Made by a program: the position numbers and the translations under genes. The notes beneath the pieces are model-generated. The model was not told the origin of the DNA and ran no database searches. It was given only the letters and a program-made list of their open reading frames with translations. From the NCBI RefSeq assembly GCF_000720425.1, contig NZ_JOAJ01000004.1:62001-126000 (forward strand): a DNA stretch of 64,000 bases. The letters run 5' to 3'. This DNA comes from Nocardia rhamnosiphila NBRC 108938. Lineage in GTDB: Bacteria > Actinomycetota > Actinomycetes > Mycobacteriales > Mycobacteriaceae. Shown here in pieces: positions 42,794-50,909 of the stretch (its first letter is position 1; each line of letters opens with the position of its first letter).

Positions 42794-43555
42794 CTACGCG
42801 GGTGAGTGCCGAGGGCGACGGTCGGCCGGGGCGTGTGCGCGGGCACCGGCACGGAGGGCGGCGGAGAAGGCGGCGAACTTCATACGGTCGCCGGGCTGCC
42901 GGGTGATGCCGAGGAGTTCGGTGGCCCGTTCGTGCTGGACGGCGCGGACGGCGAACCCGGGGACGACGCCGAGCGCCCACCACGGCGGGTTCAGGGCCTG
43001 CGCGGCCAGGCGGTCGGCGGCCTCGGTGCGCTGGAGCCGGGTGGCGAGGGCGTCGGTGAAGTATTCGGTGAACTCGGGCCAGCTGCCGGGGAGGGGCCGG
43101 GTGGAGATGCCGTAGAGGCGGTACCAGTCGCAGCAGTCCTGGTAGAGGCGTTCGCGGGCGGCGGGGGTCAGCGGGTGGACGTAGGTGTCGACGGCGGTGA
43201 CCAGGGTGTCGACGTAGGTGGCGTGCTGGAAGTGGAACAGGTCGGGGGTCAGGGCGTGATAGCGGGCGCCGGTGTGGTCGCGACCCTTGACGTGCTCGTG
43301 GGCGTAGCGGATGACGCGGGCTGGGTCGGGGTGGTCGTGGCAGGCCAGACCGATCATGTGGTCGACCGTGCGCTGTTTGTGCGCCCACAGACCGGTGTGG
43401 ACGTGCTCGGTGAACGACGCGGCGATCGCGGGGTGCAGGATCTGCAGGGCGACGGCGCGGGGCAGGGTCAGCAGGAAGCGGCGGTCGGGCAGATATCTGC
43501 GCAGCAGGGAGTGGTGAGCGATTTCCCGCTGCGCGGGCGCCTGCGAACTCGTCAT
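42794..43555 (-). CDS. Oxygenase MpaB/rubber oxygenase-like protein (DUF2236)
   Basis: A 253-residue helical protein of the DUF2236 family, which includes the b-type haem rubber oxygenase Lcp and fungal MpaB. QILHPAIAASFTEH carries a probable haem-binding His, and FHFQHATYVDTLVTAVDTYV is typical of the central helices. The substrate is unknown. ATG at 43555 has GAGGA about 8 nt upstream. It ends 12 bp before ychF on the same strand. Confidence 0.83.
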   Translation of the reverse strand: MTSSQAPAQREIAHHSLLRRYLPDRRFLLTLPRAVALQILHPAIAASFTEHVHTGLWAHKQRTVDHMIGLACHDHPDPARVIRYAHEHVKGRDHTGARYHALTPDLFHFQHATYVDTLVTAVDTYVHPLTPAARERLYQDCCDWYRLYGISTRPLPGSWPEFTEYFTDALATRLQRTEAADRLAAQALNPPWWALGVVPGFAVRAVQHERATELLGITRQPGDRMKFAAFSAALRAGARAHAPADRRPRHSPA

Positions 43556-43668
43556 TGCGTAATTCCTCGACCGGGGCCCCGGAATACCAGAACCTGAGAG
43601 TAATGAAATGATTTTATCTCATCGTGTCAAAGCGTTGATGTGTCGGCCGGGCAGCGTAGCGTGACCTC

Positions 43669-44511
43669 ATGGAGCCGAACTCCCAGGTGGTGACGGCATA
43701 CCCGGCCCCCGCACTGGCCGCCTTCATCGACCGGTACATCGGATATCGGATGACCGGGTACGAGGCGGGTCTGCACCGCGGGCTGCCTTCGCGGCATATG
43801 ACGTTCATCGTCGCCATCGGACCGTCCATCGACGTGATCAGCCAGACCGACGCCCGCCAGTCGCCGGACGACTACCGCTGTGTGCTCAGCGGGCTCCAGG
43901 ACGGCCCGGCGATGATCGCGCACGACGGCACCCAGGAAGGTGTGGCCATCAAGCTCACCCCGCTGGGCAGCCGGGCCCTGTTCGGGCTGCCCGCGGCGGA
44001 ACTGTGGAATACCTCGATCGAGTTCGCCGACCTCATCGGCGCGCCGGGACGGCAGCTGTGGGAGGAACTCCAGGAACAGCCGGGATGGCCGCAGCGGTTC
44101 GCGGCGTGCGACCGGGTACTCACCCGGCTGCTGGTGCCCGAACGGTCGGTGGGACCGGAACTGAGCTGGGCGTGGCGGGCGGTGACGGGGTCGCACGGGA
44201 CGATGGGCGTCGAACCCCTCGCCGAACGGATCGGGTGGAGCCGCCAGTACCTCACCAAACGTTTCACGAGCGAGTTCGGCTCGAGCCCGAAGGTGGCGGG
44301 GCGGGTGGCGCGGTTCGAGCGGGCCAAACAGATGCTGCTGCACACGCCGTCGTTCGTCTCGATCGCCCAGGTCGCCGCCACCTGCGGCTACTACGACCAG
44401 CCACATCTGAACCGGGAATTCGCCCGGCTGGCCGGATGCAGCCCCACCCGGTGGCTGGCCGAGGAGATTCCATCCGTCCAAGACCCGGAGATGGCCGGCG
44501 GACCAGGCTGA
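43669..44511 (+). CDS. AraC-family regulator
   Basis: A 280-residue regulator. The C-terminal pair of HTH motifs is GVEPLAERIGWSRQYLTKRF and VSIAQVAATCGYYDQPHLNR, ending ARLAGCSPTRWLAEE, the standard HTH_18 form. The N-terminal 160 residues are the ligand domain. The VOC gene starts 4 bp after its stop, so the regulator probably controls that operon. ATG at 43669. Confidence 0.9.
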   Translation: MEPNSQVVTAYPAPALAAFIDRYIGYRMTGYEAGLHRGLPSRHMTFIVAIGPSIDVISQTDARQSPDDYRCVLSGLQDGPAMIAHDGTQEGVAIKLTPLGSRALFGLPAAELWNTSIEFADLIGAPGRQLWEELQEQPGWPQRFAACDRVLTRLLVPERSVGPELSWAWRAVTGSHGTMGVEPLAERIGWSRQYLTKRFTSEFGSSPKVAGRVARFERAKQMLLHTPSFVSIAQVAATCGYYDQPHLNREFARLAGCSPTRWLAEEIPSVQDPEMAGGPG

Positions 44512-44515
44512 AACC

Positions 44516-44944
44516 ATGACCGCAACCGAGAACACTCCCACAACCACCACCACCGCACCGGCCGTCTGGCCGTGCCTGGCCTTCACCGATGCCCGCGGCA
44601 CCGCGGACTTCCTGGTCCGGGCGTTCGGCTTCGAACTGACGGCGATGTACGCCCGCGAGAACGACCCGTCGGTAATCGAACACGCCGAAATGCGCTGGCC
44701 GGAAGGCGGCGGAATCATGTTCGGCACCGCCGACAAAGGCGGTGGGCTGCCGGAGCGGCGCACACCGGGCACCGAATCGATCTATGTGGTCTGCGCCGAC
44801 CCGGACGCGCTGTACGAGCGAGCCACCGCGGCCGGCGCGGAAACCGTCGCCGGGCTGAAGGACGAGGACTACGGGTCGCGCGGGTTCACAGTCGCCGATC
44901 CGGAGGGCAACTACTGGAGCTTCGGAACCTATCGAGGGCAGTGA
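44516..44944 (+). CDS. VOC-family protein
   Basis: A 142-residue glyoxalase/bleomycin-resistance fold protein. VWPCLAFTDARGTADFLVRAF begins the first module and DEDYGSRGFTVADPEGNYWSF ends the second, the latter being typical of the PhnB-like and fosmidomycin-type VOC proteins. It has a Thr-rich N-terminal tail. Cotranscribed with the AraC gene. Substrate unknown. Confidence 0.87.
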   Translation: MTATENTPTTTTTAPAVWPCLAFTDARGTADFLVRAFGFELTAMYARENDPSVIEHAEMRWPEGGGIMFGTADKGGGLPERRTPGTESIYVVCADPDALYERATAAGAETVAGLKDEDYGSRGFTVADPEGNYWSFGTYRGQ

Positions 44945-45056
44945 ACCGCGTCGCTGCGCCGGTTCGGAGCCGGCACATGGTTCGCTGTTCCCGGTGGCCG
45001 CGGCGGTGTCGAGCCCTGCCGCGGCGCCTTTCCGAAACGGGCCGTGCCGTCGTGGC

Positions 45057-45087
45057 TTGACCTTCGGGTTGCTCGAAGCCCGATGAT
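45057..45087 (+). promoter_or_regulatory. MerR-type promoter, leaderless
   Basis: TTGACC (45057-45062) and GATGAT (45082-45087) are 19 bp apart. Inside the spacer is the dyad CTTCG-N7-CGAAG (45062-45078). The -10 ends 6 bp before the GTG at 45094, so the message probably lacks a leader. Over-long spacer plus dyad is the usual form of an autoregulated MerR promoter. Confidence 0.6.
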
Positions 45088-45093
45088 GGGCGC

Positions 45094-46179
45094 GTGCCCG
45101 AATCCGACCTGATCACCATCGGCGCGTTCGCCCGCTCGTGCGGTATCACGGCCAGTGCGCTGCGCTTCTACGACGACTCCGGCCTGCTGTCACCGGCCGG
45201 GGTCGACGCGGCCACCGGATACCGCTACTACGCTCCCGCCCAGGTCGAGCGCGCGGTGACGATCCGCCGCCTCCGCGCCATCGATATGCCGCTCGACGAG
45301 ATCGCCCGCGTGCTCGCGACCGACCCGCACACCGCGGCCCGGCTCATCGACGACCATGTGGCGGGGATGCTCCAGCGGTCCCAGCAGGCACGACGGACCG
45401 CCGAAGTGGTCAAGGCCGCGCTCGGCGAACCCTCCGGCTGGTGGGTGGCGACAGTCCGCGGGCCGGTGCTGGCGGCGGCGGTCGAGCAGATACTCGCCGC
45501 CACCGGCACCGACCCCGACCTGCCGGTGCTGGCCGGAGTGCGGCTGGAGGCGACACCCGAATCGCTCACCCTCACCGCCACCGACCGCTATCGGCTGTCC
45601 ACCCGCACGATGGTTCCCGAACAACCCGGATCGGCCGAGTGGGCCGCCACGGTCGATGGCGTCGAACTGAGCGCGGCGCTGCCGGAGATCCGCGGCGCCC
45701 ACACCATCGACATCGAAGCCGGCGAACGCAGCGTCCGGTTCCGATCCGCCGACGGCGCCGTACGCACCTGCCGGACGCTGGCCGAACCGTTCCCCGACCA
45801 CCGCAGGTTGCTGGCCGCCCTGCCGGCGGCACCCACCCACGCCGTGGTCGCCAAACACGACCTGATGCGCGCGCTGGAACAGCAGCGCGACCGCTACCTG
45901 CGGGTGCGGACCGTGCCGGGCACCCTCAGCATCTCGGGCGCCGGAGGCGAGCCGCCGGCCGAACTGGCCGCGCGGGTCACCGGCCCCGACAGCGAACTCG
46001 TCTTCGGGTTCACCATCCTGCACCCGGCCGTCGCCACCGCCATCGGACCCGATGTCCGGCTGGATATCGGCGGCCGCACCGATCCGATGGTCGTCCGGTC
46101 CGCGGACAACGGCGACCTCACCACCCTGGCCATGCCGGCCGACCCCGCAGTTGTCGACCAGAACGGATCCCCCCGATGA
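45094..46179 (+). CDS. MerR regulator fused to sliding-clamp-like domains
   Basis: A 361-residue fusion. Residues 1-75 are a MerR HTH: ITIGAFARSCGITASALRFY, DDSGLLSPAGVD and GYRYYAPAQVERAVTIRRL, followed by a helix to about 115. From about 125 on it resembles domains II and III of the DnaN beta clamp: LPVLAGVRLEATPESLTLTA then TDRYRLSTRTM is nearly the DnaN signature (LP-L-G-R-E...L-L-ATDR-RL), with LLDAEFP-like TLAEPFPDHRRLL and a final strand TTLAMPA where DnaN has YLLMPV. Domain I is missing. Such proteins are labelled as beta-clamp family in databases; I know no function. GTG at 45094; the stop overlaps the next gene. Confidence 0.85.
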   Translation: MPESDLITIGAFARSCGITASALRFYDDSGLLSPAGVDAATGYRYYAPAQVERAVTIRRLRAIDMPLDEIARVLATDPHTAARLIDDHVAGMLQRSQQARRTAEVVKAALGEPSGWWVATVRGPVLAAAVEQILAATGTDPDLPVLAGVRLEATPESLTLTATDRYRLSTRTMVPEQPGSAEWAATVDGVELSAALPEIRGAHTIDIEAGERSVRFRSADGAVRTCRTLAEPFPDHRRLLAALPAAPTHAVVAKHDLMRALEQQRDRYLRVRTVPGTLSISGAGGEPPAELAARVTGPDSELVFGFTILHPAVATAIGPDVRLDIGGRTDPMVVRSADNGDLTTLAMPADPAVVDQNGSPR

Positions 46180-46688
46180 CCTCCACCGAACAGCGCTCCC
46201 CCGACACCACCATGGACGCGATCACCGCGGCCGTCACGCTCGGCCGATCCGGGGACACCGCCGCCGCCCGCGCCCGTCTCCTCGAGATCTGGCGCGGTAT
46301 CGGCGTCGCCGGTGACCCCTTCCACCGCTGCACCCTCGCGCACTACCTGGCCGATCTCCACGACGATCCCGCCCAGGCGCTGGCCTGGGATATCCGCGCC
46401 CTCGACGCGGCCGACGCCCTCACCGACGACCGGGTGCAGCGGCACCACGCGAGCCTGCACGTCGCGGGGTTCTATCCGTCGCTGCACCTGAACCTGGCCG
46501 ACAACTATCGACGGCTGGGATCGTGGGATGCCGCCGCCGAACAGCTCGCCGCCGCACGCGAACGGCTGGACGCCCTCTCCGACGACGCCTACGGCGCGAT
46601 GATCCGCACCGCGCTCGACGAGGTGGCCGACGCGGTCACCCGGCGGTCCACCGAGCGGCGACCGAGCGCGCCGGGCCCGCGTTCCTGA
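46176..46688 (+). CDS. Helical (TPR-like) partner of the MerR-clamp protein
   Basis: A 170-residue soluble, all-helical protein with TPR-like pairs such as AITAAVTLGRSGDTAAARAR and LNLADNYRRLGSWDAAAEQL, and HRCTLAHYLADLHDDPAQAL between. ATG at 46176 overlaps the stop of the fusion gene (ATGA), so translation is coupled and a shared task is likely. No catalytic motif is visible. Function unknown. Confidence 0.75.
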   Translation: MTSTEQRSPDTTMDAITAAVTLGRSGDTAAARARLLEIWRGIGVAGDPFHRCTLAHYLADLHDDPAQALAWDIRALDAADALTDDRVQRHHASLHVAGFYPSLHLNLADNYRRLGSWDAAAEQLAAARERLDALSDDAYGAMIRTALDEVADAVTRRSTERRPSAPGPRS

Positions 46689-46746
46689 CACCGTTCCCCG
46701 CGGCTACCGCGCGGCCCCGGCCGGCACCGATCGGCCGGGGCGGCGA

Positions 46747-47268
46747 TCACTGCGCGATGAGCTCGGCGAAATCGGGCGCGTAGACGGTCGTCCAGTGCGG
46801 GCGCAGCCGGAAGAACACCACATCGTTGTCCCAGTCGAACGCGTCGTCGCCGTAGAAATCCTGGAGGTAGGCGCGCAGCTCCGGCCACTCGGCATCCGGT
46901 TCACCACCGGCCGGGTTCAAGGTCTCGGCGGTGCCGTGCGTGAACACACCCAATCCCTCACCACGCATATGCGCGACACTCGCGGCCGGGCGGGCGGCGA
47001 GGTGGCGGGCCTTGGCGGCGGTGCGCGCGGTGCCGAAATACCACCGGCCGTGCAGGAAATGCCCGTCGACCCCGCTCACCCGCGGCTCGCCCTTGGCGGT
47101 CACGGTGGACAGGGTGAGCAGGCACATACCGGTGAGAACCGAGGTGAGCTGCGCGGCGGTCAGGGTGCGGTCGGCGGCGATGATCGAGCGGAGATGCCCC
47201 GTGGCACCCGCGAGAGAGGTGTCGAGCAGGGTCTGCAGGGCGGCCAGTTCTTCGGGGGTTTCGCGCAT
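46747..47268 (-). CDS. PPOX-class pyridoxamine-phosphate oxidase-like protein
   Basis: A 173-residue split-barrel flavoprotein. Features: LLTLSTVTAKGEPRVSGVDG, GRWYFGTARTAAKARHLAA and THGTAETLNP, then a C-terminus VVFFRLRPHWTTVYAP. The N-terminal 45 residues are helical. Cofactor may be FMN or F420. Substrate unknown. ATG at 47268. Confidence 0.82.
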   Translation of the reverse strand: MRETPEELAALQTLLDTSLAGATGHLRSIIAADRTLTAAQLTSVLTGMCLLTLSTVTAKGEPRVSGVDGHFLHGRWYFGTARTAAKARHLAARPAASVAHMRGEGLGVFTHGTAETLNPAGGEPDAEWPELRAYLQDFYGDDAFDWDNDVVFFRLRPHWTTVYAPDFAELIAQ

Positions 47269-47362
47269 TGCCCCACCGTATGCGCGCCGGACCGTGTTTC
47301 GTTTGACCGAAATTGCTCGATATACCGGGTTCGCGCGGTTGCCGTCCGACCGGGAGGAGGTG

Positions 47363-47800
47363 CTACTGCAGATCATCGGGCAGCAACCTGAAGGCCGAGT
47401 ATCCGGTCAGCGGTCGCAGCACCCGGAAATCGCGGCGGTCCAGAGTGAGCACCGCATCGGTATCGAACGCCTCCGCGAGACACACGCACATCGCGTCGAC
47501 CAGATCGAGGTTCATCGCCGCGTAGTGTCCGCGGATCTCGACAGCCGTACGGATCGCCCTGGCGTCGACTTCTGGCACGACGATACGACCCGCGGCGATG
47601 CGATCGGCTATCAGCCGCAGAATTCCGTCCGCTACGCGGCGGTCGGCTCGGATACTCGCCACGTGGTGTACCTCTGTCAGCGCGAGCGGACTCACCACGA
47701 CGGCACCGGCGGAATCAGCAGCGCTGCGCGCCGCGAAGTGTTCAGGGTCGGAACGGTTGAAAAGAGCCAGGAGTCCGGAAGTATCCGCGACGATTATCAC
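47363..47800 (-). CDS. VapC-like PIN-domain toxin
   Basis: A 145-residue PIN RNase: IIVADTSGLLALF (Asp), LALTEVHHV (Glu), LDLVDAMCVCLA (Asp) and TLDRRDFRVLRP (Asp). GTG at 47800 overlaps the antitoxin stop (GTGA). Target unknown. Confidence 0.9.
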   Translation of the reverse strand: MIIVADTSGLLALFNRSDPEHFAARSAADSAGAVVVSPLALTEVHHVASIRADRRVADGILRLIADRIAAGRIVVPEVDARAIRTAVEIRGHYAAMNLDLVDAMCVCLAEAFDTDAVLTLDRRDFRVLRPLTGYSAFRLLPDDLQ

Positions 47801-48021
47801 GCCGACCGGTTCATGGCATCGCGGATCTCATCCTTACCGATCGGCCCACCGAGGTCGAAGGTCTCCTCGTCTGTCAGGAGGGGCGTATCCCACCGGCGGT
47901 GGCGCAACAAATAGGCGCGCACGGCATCCCGGGTTATCTCGTGCTTCGAACGTCCCTCGGCATCGGCCTGCGCGTTGAGCGCCTGCTCTTCGTCATCGGG
48001 TAAACGCATTGTCCAGGCCAT
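47797..48021 (-). CDS. Ribbon-helix-helix antitoxin
   Basis: A 74-residue protein. WTMRLPDDEEQALNAQADAE with GRSKHEITRDAVRAYLL is a CopG/RHH DNA-binding domain; the acidic C-terminus should neutralise the toxin. ATG at 48021 has no ribosome site; TATCAT lies just upstream, so a leaderless message is possible. ATG at 48009 is an alternative. Confidence 0.83.
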   Translation of the reverse strand: MAWTMRLPDDEEQALNAQADAEGRSKHEITRDAVRAYLLRHRRWDTPLLTDEETFDLGGPIGKDEIRDAMNRSA

Positions 48022-48026
48022 ACGCA

Positions 48027-48047
48027 ATGATACCAAACTAGATACCA
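48027..48047 (-). promoter_or_regulatory. Antitoxin promoter with GATACCA direct repeats
   Basis: GATACCA occurs at 48029-48035 and 48041-48047, 12 bp apart, next to the antitoxin start. The minus-strand TATCAT at 48027-48032 can serve as the -10. The repeats are candidate half-sites for the RHH antitoxin. Confidence 0.55.
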
Positions 48048-48201
48048 TTCGGGATTCCCATAACTACCCGAATGGGAAAGAGAGGAACATTCCGCTCGGC
48101 GCACCACAGCGACCGTTCACCGCAACCGTCGAAGCGCCGAACGGCCATCGGTTACGTTCGTGTGGCCGGCATGTTCCAGCTCGCTGTACAGGAGTTGCCC
48201 G

Positions 48202-50463
48202 ATGGGGACTATCGAATATCTCAAGACCGACCCCGACCTACCACCCGTGGGTGTGGTCGACCGGTCCCCGATCACGCCCGCGAAGAAGGCGATCTTCGCG
48301 GCCATCGCGCTACTCGGCGCCGTGGCCTGGACGATTCTCGCGATCGCGCGGGGCGAATCCGTGAACGCGGTGTGGATCGTGATCGCGGCGGTGTGTACCT
48401 ACATCGTCGCCTACCGCTTCTACGCGCGGCTGATCGAATACAAGGTCGTCAAACCCCGCGACGACCTGGCGACTCCGGCCGAGATCCTGGACAACGGCAA
48501 GGACTTCATGCCGATGGACCGGCGGGTGCTGTTCGGGCATCATTTCGCCGCCATCGCGGGGGCGGGACCGCTGGTCGGGCCGGTGCTGGCGGCGCAGATG
48601 GGGTACCTGCCGGGCACCATCTGGATCATCGTCGGCGTCGTATTCGCCGGCGCGGTGCAGGACTACCTGGTGCTGTGGGTGTCGATGAAACGGCGCGGGC
48701 GCAGTCTCGGGCAGATGGCGCGCGACGAACTCGGCGTGGTCGGCGGTGTGGCCGCCATCATCGGCGTCCTGGTGATCATGATGATCCTGCTGGCGGTGCT
48801 GGCACTGGTGGTGGTGAACGCGCTGGCGCACAGCCCGTGGGGTGTCTTCTCCATCGCGATGACCATCCCGATCGCCCTCTTCATGGGCGTGTACCTGCGG
48901 TATCTGCGACCGGGCCGGGTCGGTGAGATCTCGGCGATCGGTTTCGTCCTGCTGATCCTGGCGATCATCGCGGGCGGCTGGGTCTCGCACAACGACACCT
49001 GGGCCGGGTGGTTCACCTTCCATCCCGTCACCATCTCGTGGATGCTGATCGGCTACGGCTTCGTCGCCTCGGTCCTGCCGGTGTGGCTGCTGCTGGCCCC
49101 GCGCGACTATCTGTCGACCTTCATGAAGATCGGCACCATCGGCCTGCTGGCGGTCGGCATCCTGGTGACCCTGCCGGTGCTGAAGGCGCCCGCGGTCTCG
49201 GAATTCGCCACCTCGGGCACCGGCCCGGCCTTCGCGGGCAGCCTGTTCCCGTTCCTCTTCATCACCATCGCCTGCGGTGCGCTGTCCGGATTCCACGCGC
49301 TGGTGTCCTCGGGTACGACACCGAAACTGCTGGAGAAGGAATCGCATGCCAAGGTGATCGGCTACGGCGGCATGCTGATGGAGTCGTTCGTGGCGGTGAT
49401 GGCGATCATCACGGCGTCGATCATCGATCAGCACCTGTACTTCGCCATGAACGCCCCCGCCGGCGCGACCGGGGGCACCGCGGAAACCGCCGCGGCCTAC
49501 ACGAACAGCCTGGGCTTGTCCGGTCCACCGACGACCGGCGCCGAACTGAGCCAGGCCGCCACCGATGTGGGTGAGGAGTCGGTGATCTCCCGCACCGGCG
49601 GCGCCCCGACGCTGGCCATCGGGATCTCCGAAGTGTTCTCCGGGTTCCTCGGCGGCGCCGGGATGAAGTCGTTCTGGTACCACTTCGCGATCATGTTCGA
49701 GGCGCTGTTCATCCTGACCACCATCGACGCGGGTACCCGCGTGGCGCGGTTCATGCTGTCCGATTCGCTGGGCAACCTGCGCGGTCCGGCGCGTAAGTTC
49801 GCCGATCCGTCATGGCGAGTGGGCGCATGGCTGTGCTCGGCGGTCGTGGTGGCGGCCTGGGGATCGATCCTGCTGATGGGTGTGACGGATCCGCTGGGCG
49901 GAATCAACGCGCTGTTCCCGCTGTTCGGTATCGCCAACCAGTTGCTGGCCGCGATCGCGCTGGTGGTGGTGCTGACGATCCTGGTGAAGAAAGGCCTGAC
50001 GAAATGGGCCTGGATCCCCGGTATCGCCCTGGCCTGGGATCTCATCGTCACCATGACCGCGTCCTGGCAGAAGATCTTCTCGGCCGACCCGAAGGTGGGC
50101 TACTGGAAACAGAACAGCATCTGCCGGGCCGCCCGCGATGCCGGTGAGCTGTGCCTGACGGCGAAAACACCGGACGACGTGGACGCGGTCATCCGCAATA
50201 CGTTCATCCAGGGTGCGCTGTCCATCGTTTTCGCGGTGCTGGTGCTGATCGTGGTGCTCGCCGCGGTATGGGTCTGCTACCGGACCGTGAAATCGGGCGA
50301 TACCTCGACCACCGAATCGCCGGAGGAACCGTCGAAGATCTTCGCGCCCAGCGGTTTCCTGATCACCTCGGCGGAGAAGGACGTCCAGCGGCAGTGGGAC
50401 GAGCGGATCGCGAAAGGCGATGTCGCGGTGCCGGGGGCGGCACACGCGGAGGTGCGGAGTTGA
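48202..50463 (+). CDS. cstA: Carbon starvation protein CstA, peptide/pyruvate transporter
   Basis: A 753-residue protein with about 16 membrane helices, of the CstA family, which imports pyruvate or peptides during carbon shortage. PVLAAQMGYLPGTIWIIVG, LVSSGTTPKLLEKESHA and FALFGIANQLLAA-like PLFGIANQLLAAIAL are family blocks. ATG at 48202 has AGGAG 8 nt upstream. The next gene is its usual small partner, YbdD. The region just upstream shows no clear CRP site. Confidence 0.95.
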   Translation: MGTIEYLKTDPDLPPVGVVDRSPITPAKKAIFAAIALLGAVAWTILAIARGESVNAVWIVIAAVCTYIVAYRFYARLIEYKVVKPRDDLATPAEILDNGKDFMPMDRRVLFGHHFAAIAGAGPLVGPVLAAQMGYLPGTIWIIVGVVFAGAVQDYLVLWVSMKRRGRSLGQMARDELGVVGGVAAIIGVLVIMMILLAVLALVVVNALAHSPWGVFSIAMTIPIALFMGVYLRYLRPGRVGEISAIGFVLLILAIIAGGWVSHNDTWAGWFTFHPVTISWMLIGYGFVASVLPVWLLLAPRDYLSTFMKIGTIGLLAVGILVTLPVLKAPAVSEFATSGTGPAFAGSLFPFLFITIACGALSGFHALVSSGTTPKLLEKESHAKVIGYGGMLMESFVAVMAIITASIIDQHLYFAMNAPAGATGGTAETAAAYTNSLGLSGPPTTGAELSQAATDVGEESVISRTGGAPTLAIGISEVFSGFLGGAGMKSFWYHFAIMFEALFILTTIDAGTRVARFMLSDSLGNLRGPARKFADPSWRVGAWLCSAVVVAAWGSILLMGVTDPLGGINALFPLFGIANQLLAAIALVVVLTILVKKGLTKWAWIPGIALAWDLIVTMTASWQKIFSADPKVGYWKQNSICRAARDAGELCLTAKTPDDVDAVIRNTFIQGALSIVFAVLVLIVVLAAVWVCYRTVKSGDTSTTESPEEPSKIFAPSGFLITSAEKDVQRQWDERIAKGDVAVPGAAHAEVRS

Positions 50464-50750
50464 CCGGGCGGCTCGCGGCGGTGCCGGGTATGCGCGCCGG
50501 GGCCGTGGGTGCCGAGCGGTCCGGTCTGCGCGGGGTGCCCGCGCCGCCGGCCCGCGGAGCACGGGCGCTCGCCCGCGGAGTGCGGGCGGTGTTCCGGTAC
50601 CTGGACTCCGTCGTCGGCGGGCAGGACTACCAGCGCTACCTCGCGCATATGCGCAGGGTGCATCCCGGTCGCCCGGTGATGAGTGAGCGGGACTACTGGC
50701 GGGAGCGGTACGCCGACGCGGAACGCAACCCGGGCGCGCGCTGCTGCTGA
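50460..50750 (+). CDS. YbdD/YjiX-family protein (DUF466)
   Basis: A 96-residue protein. The last 55 residues, FRYLDSVVGGQDYQRYLAHM and HPGRPVMSERDYWRERYADAE, are the DUF466 domain found next to cstA in many bacteria and needed for CstA-type pyruvate uptake. TTG at 50460 overlaps the cstA stop (TTGA) and has GGAGG 7 nt upstream; GTG 50481 and ATG 50490 are other choices. The N-terminal 40 residues are an Ala/Arg-rich extension. Confidence 0.87.
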   Translation: MTGRLAAVPGMRAGAVGAERSGLRGVPAPPARGARALARGVRAVFRYLDSVVGGQDYQRYLAHMRRVHPGRPVMSERDYWRERYADAERNPGARCC

Positions 50751-50909
50751 GCAAGGACCCCCGCACCGCGTGGGACTTCGCGGCCCGCCCCGCACCGCCG
50801 TAGTTTTCGCGGCCGTCGCACAGCACCCGGCGGCCTCCCTGGGCGACACTCGGCACCGATGTCTGTTTTCCGCTAGCCCGAGGCTTCCCGAGCTGACATC
50901 GTGTGTGGG

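Noticed and set aside
43571..43582. 12-bp palindrome CCGGGGCCCCGG between MpaB and AraC genes
   Set aside because: Such GC palindromes are frequent in this composition; position relative to promoters is unclear.
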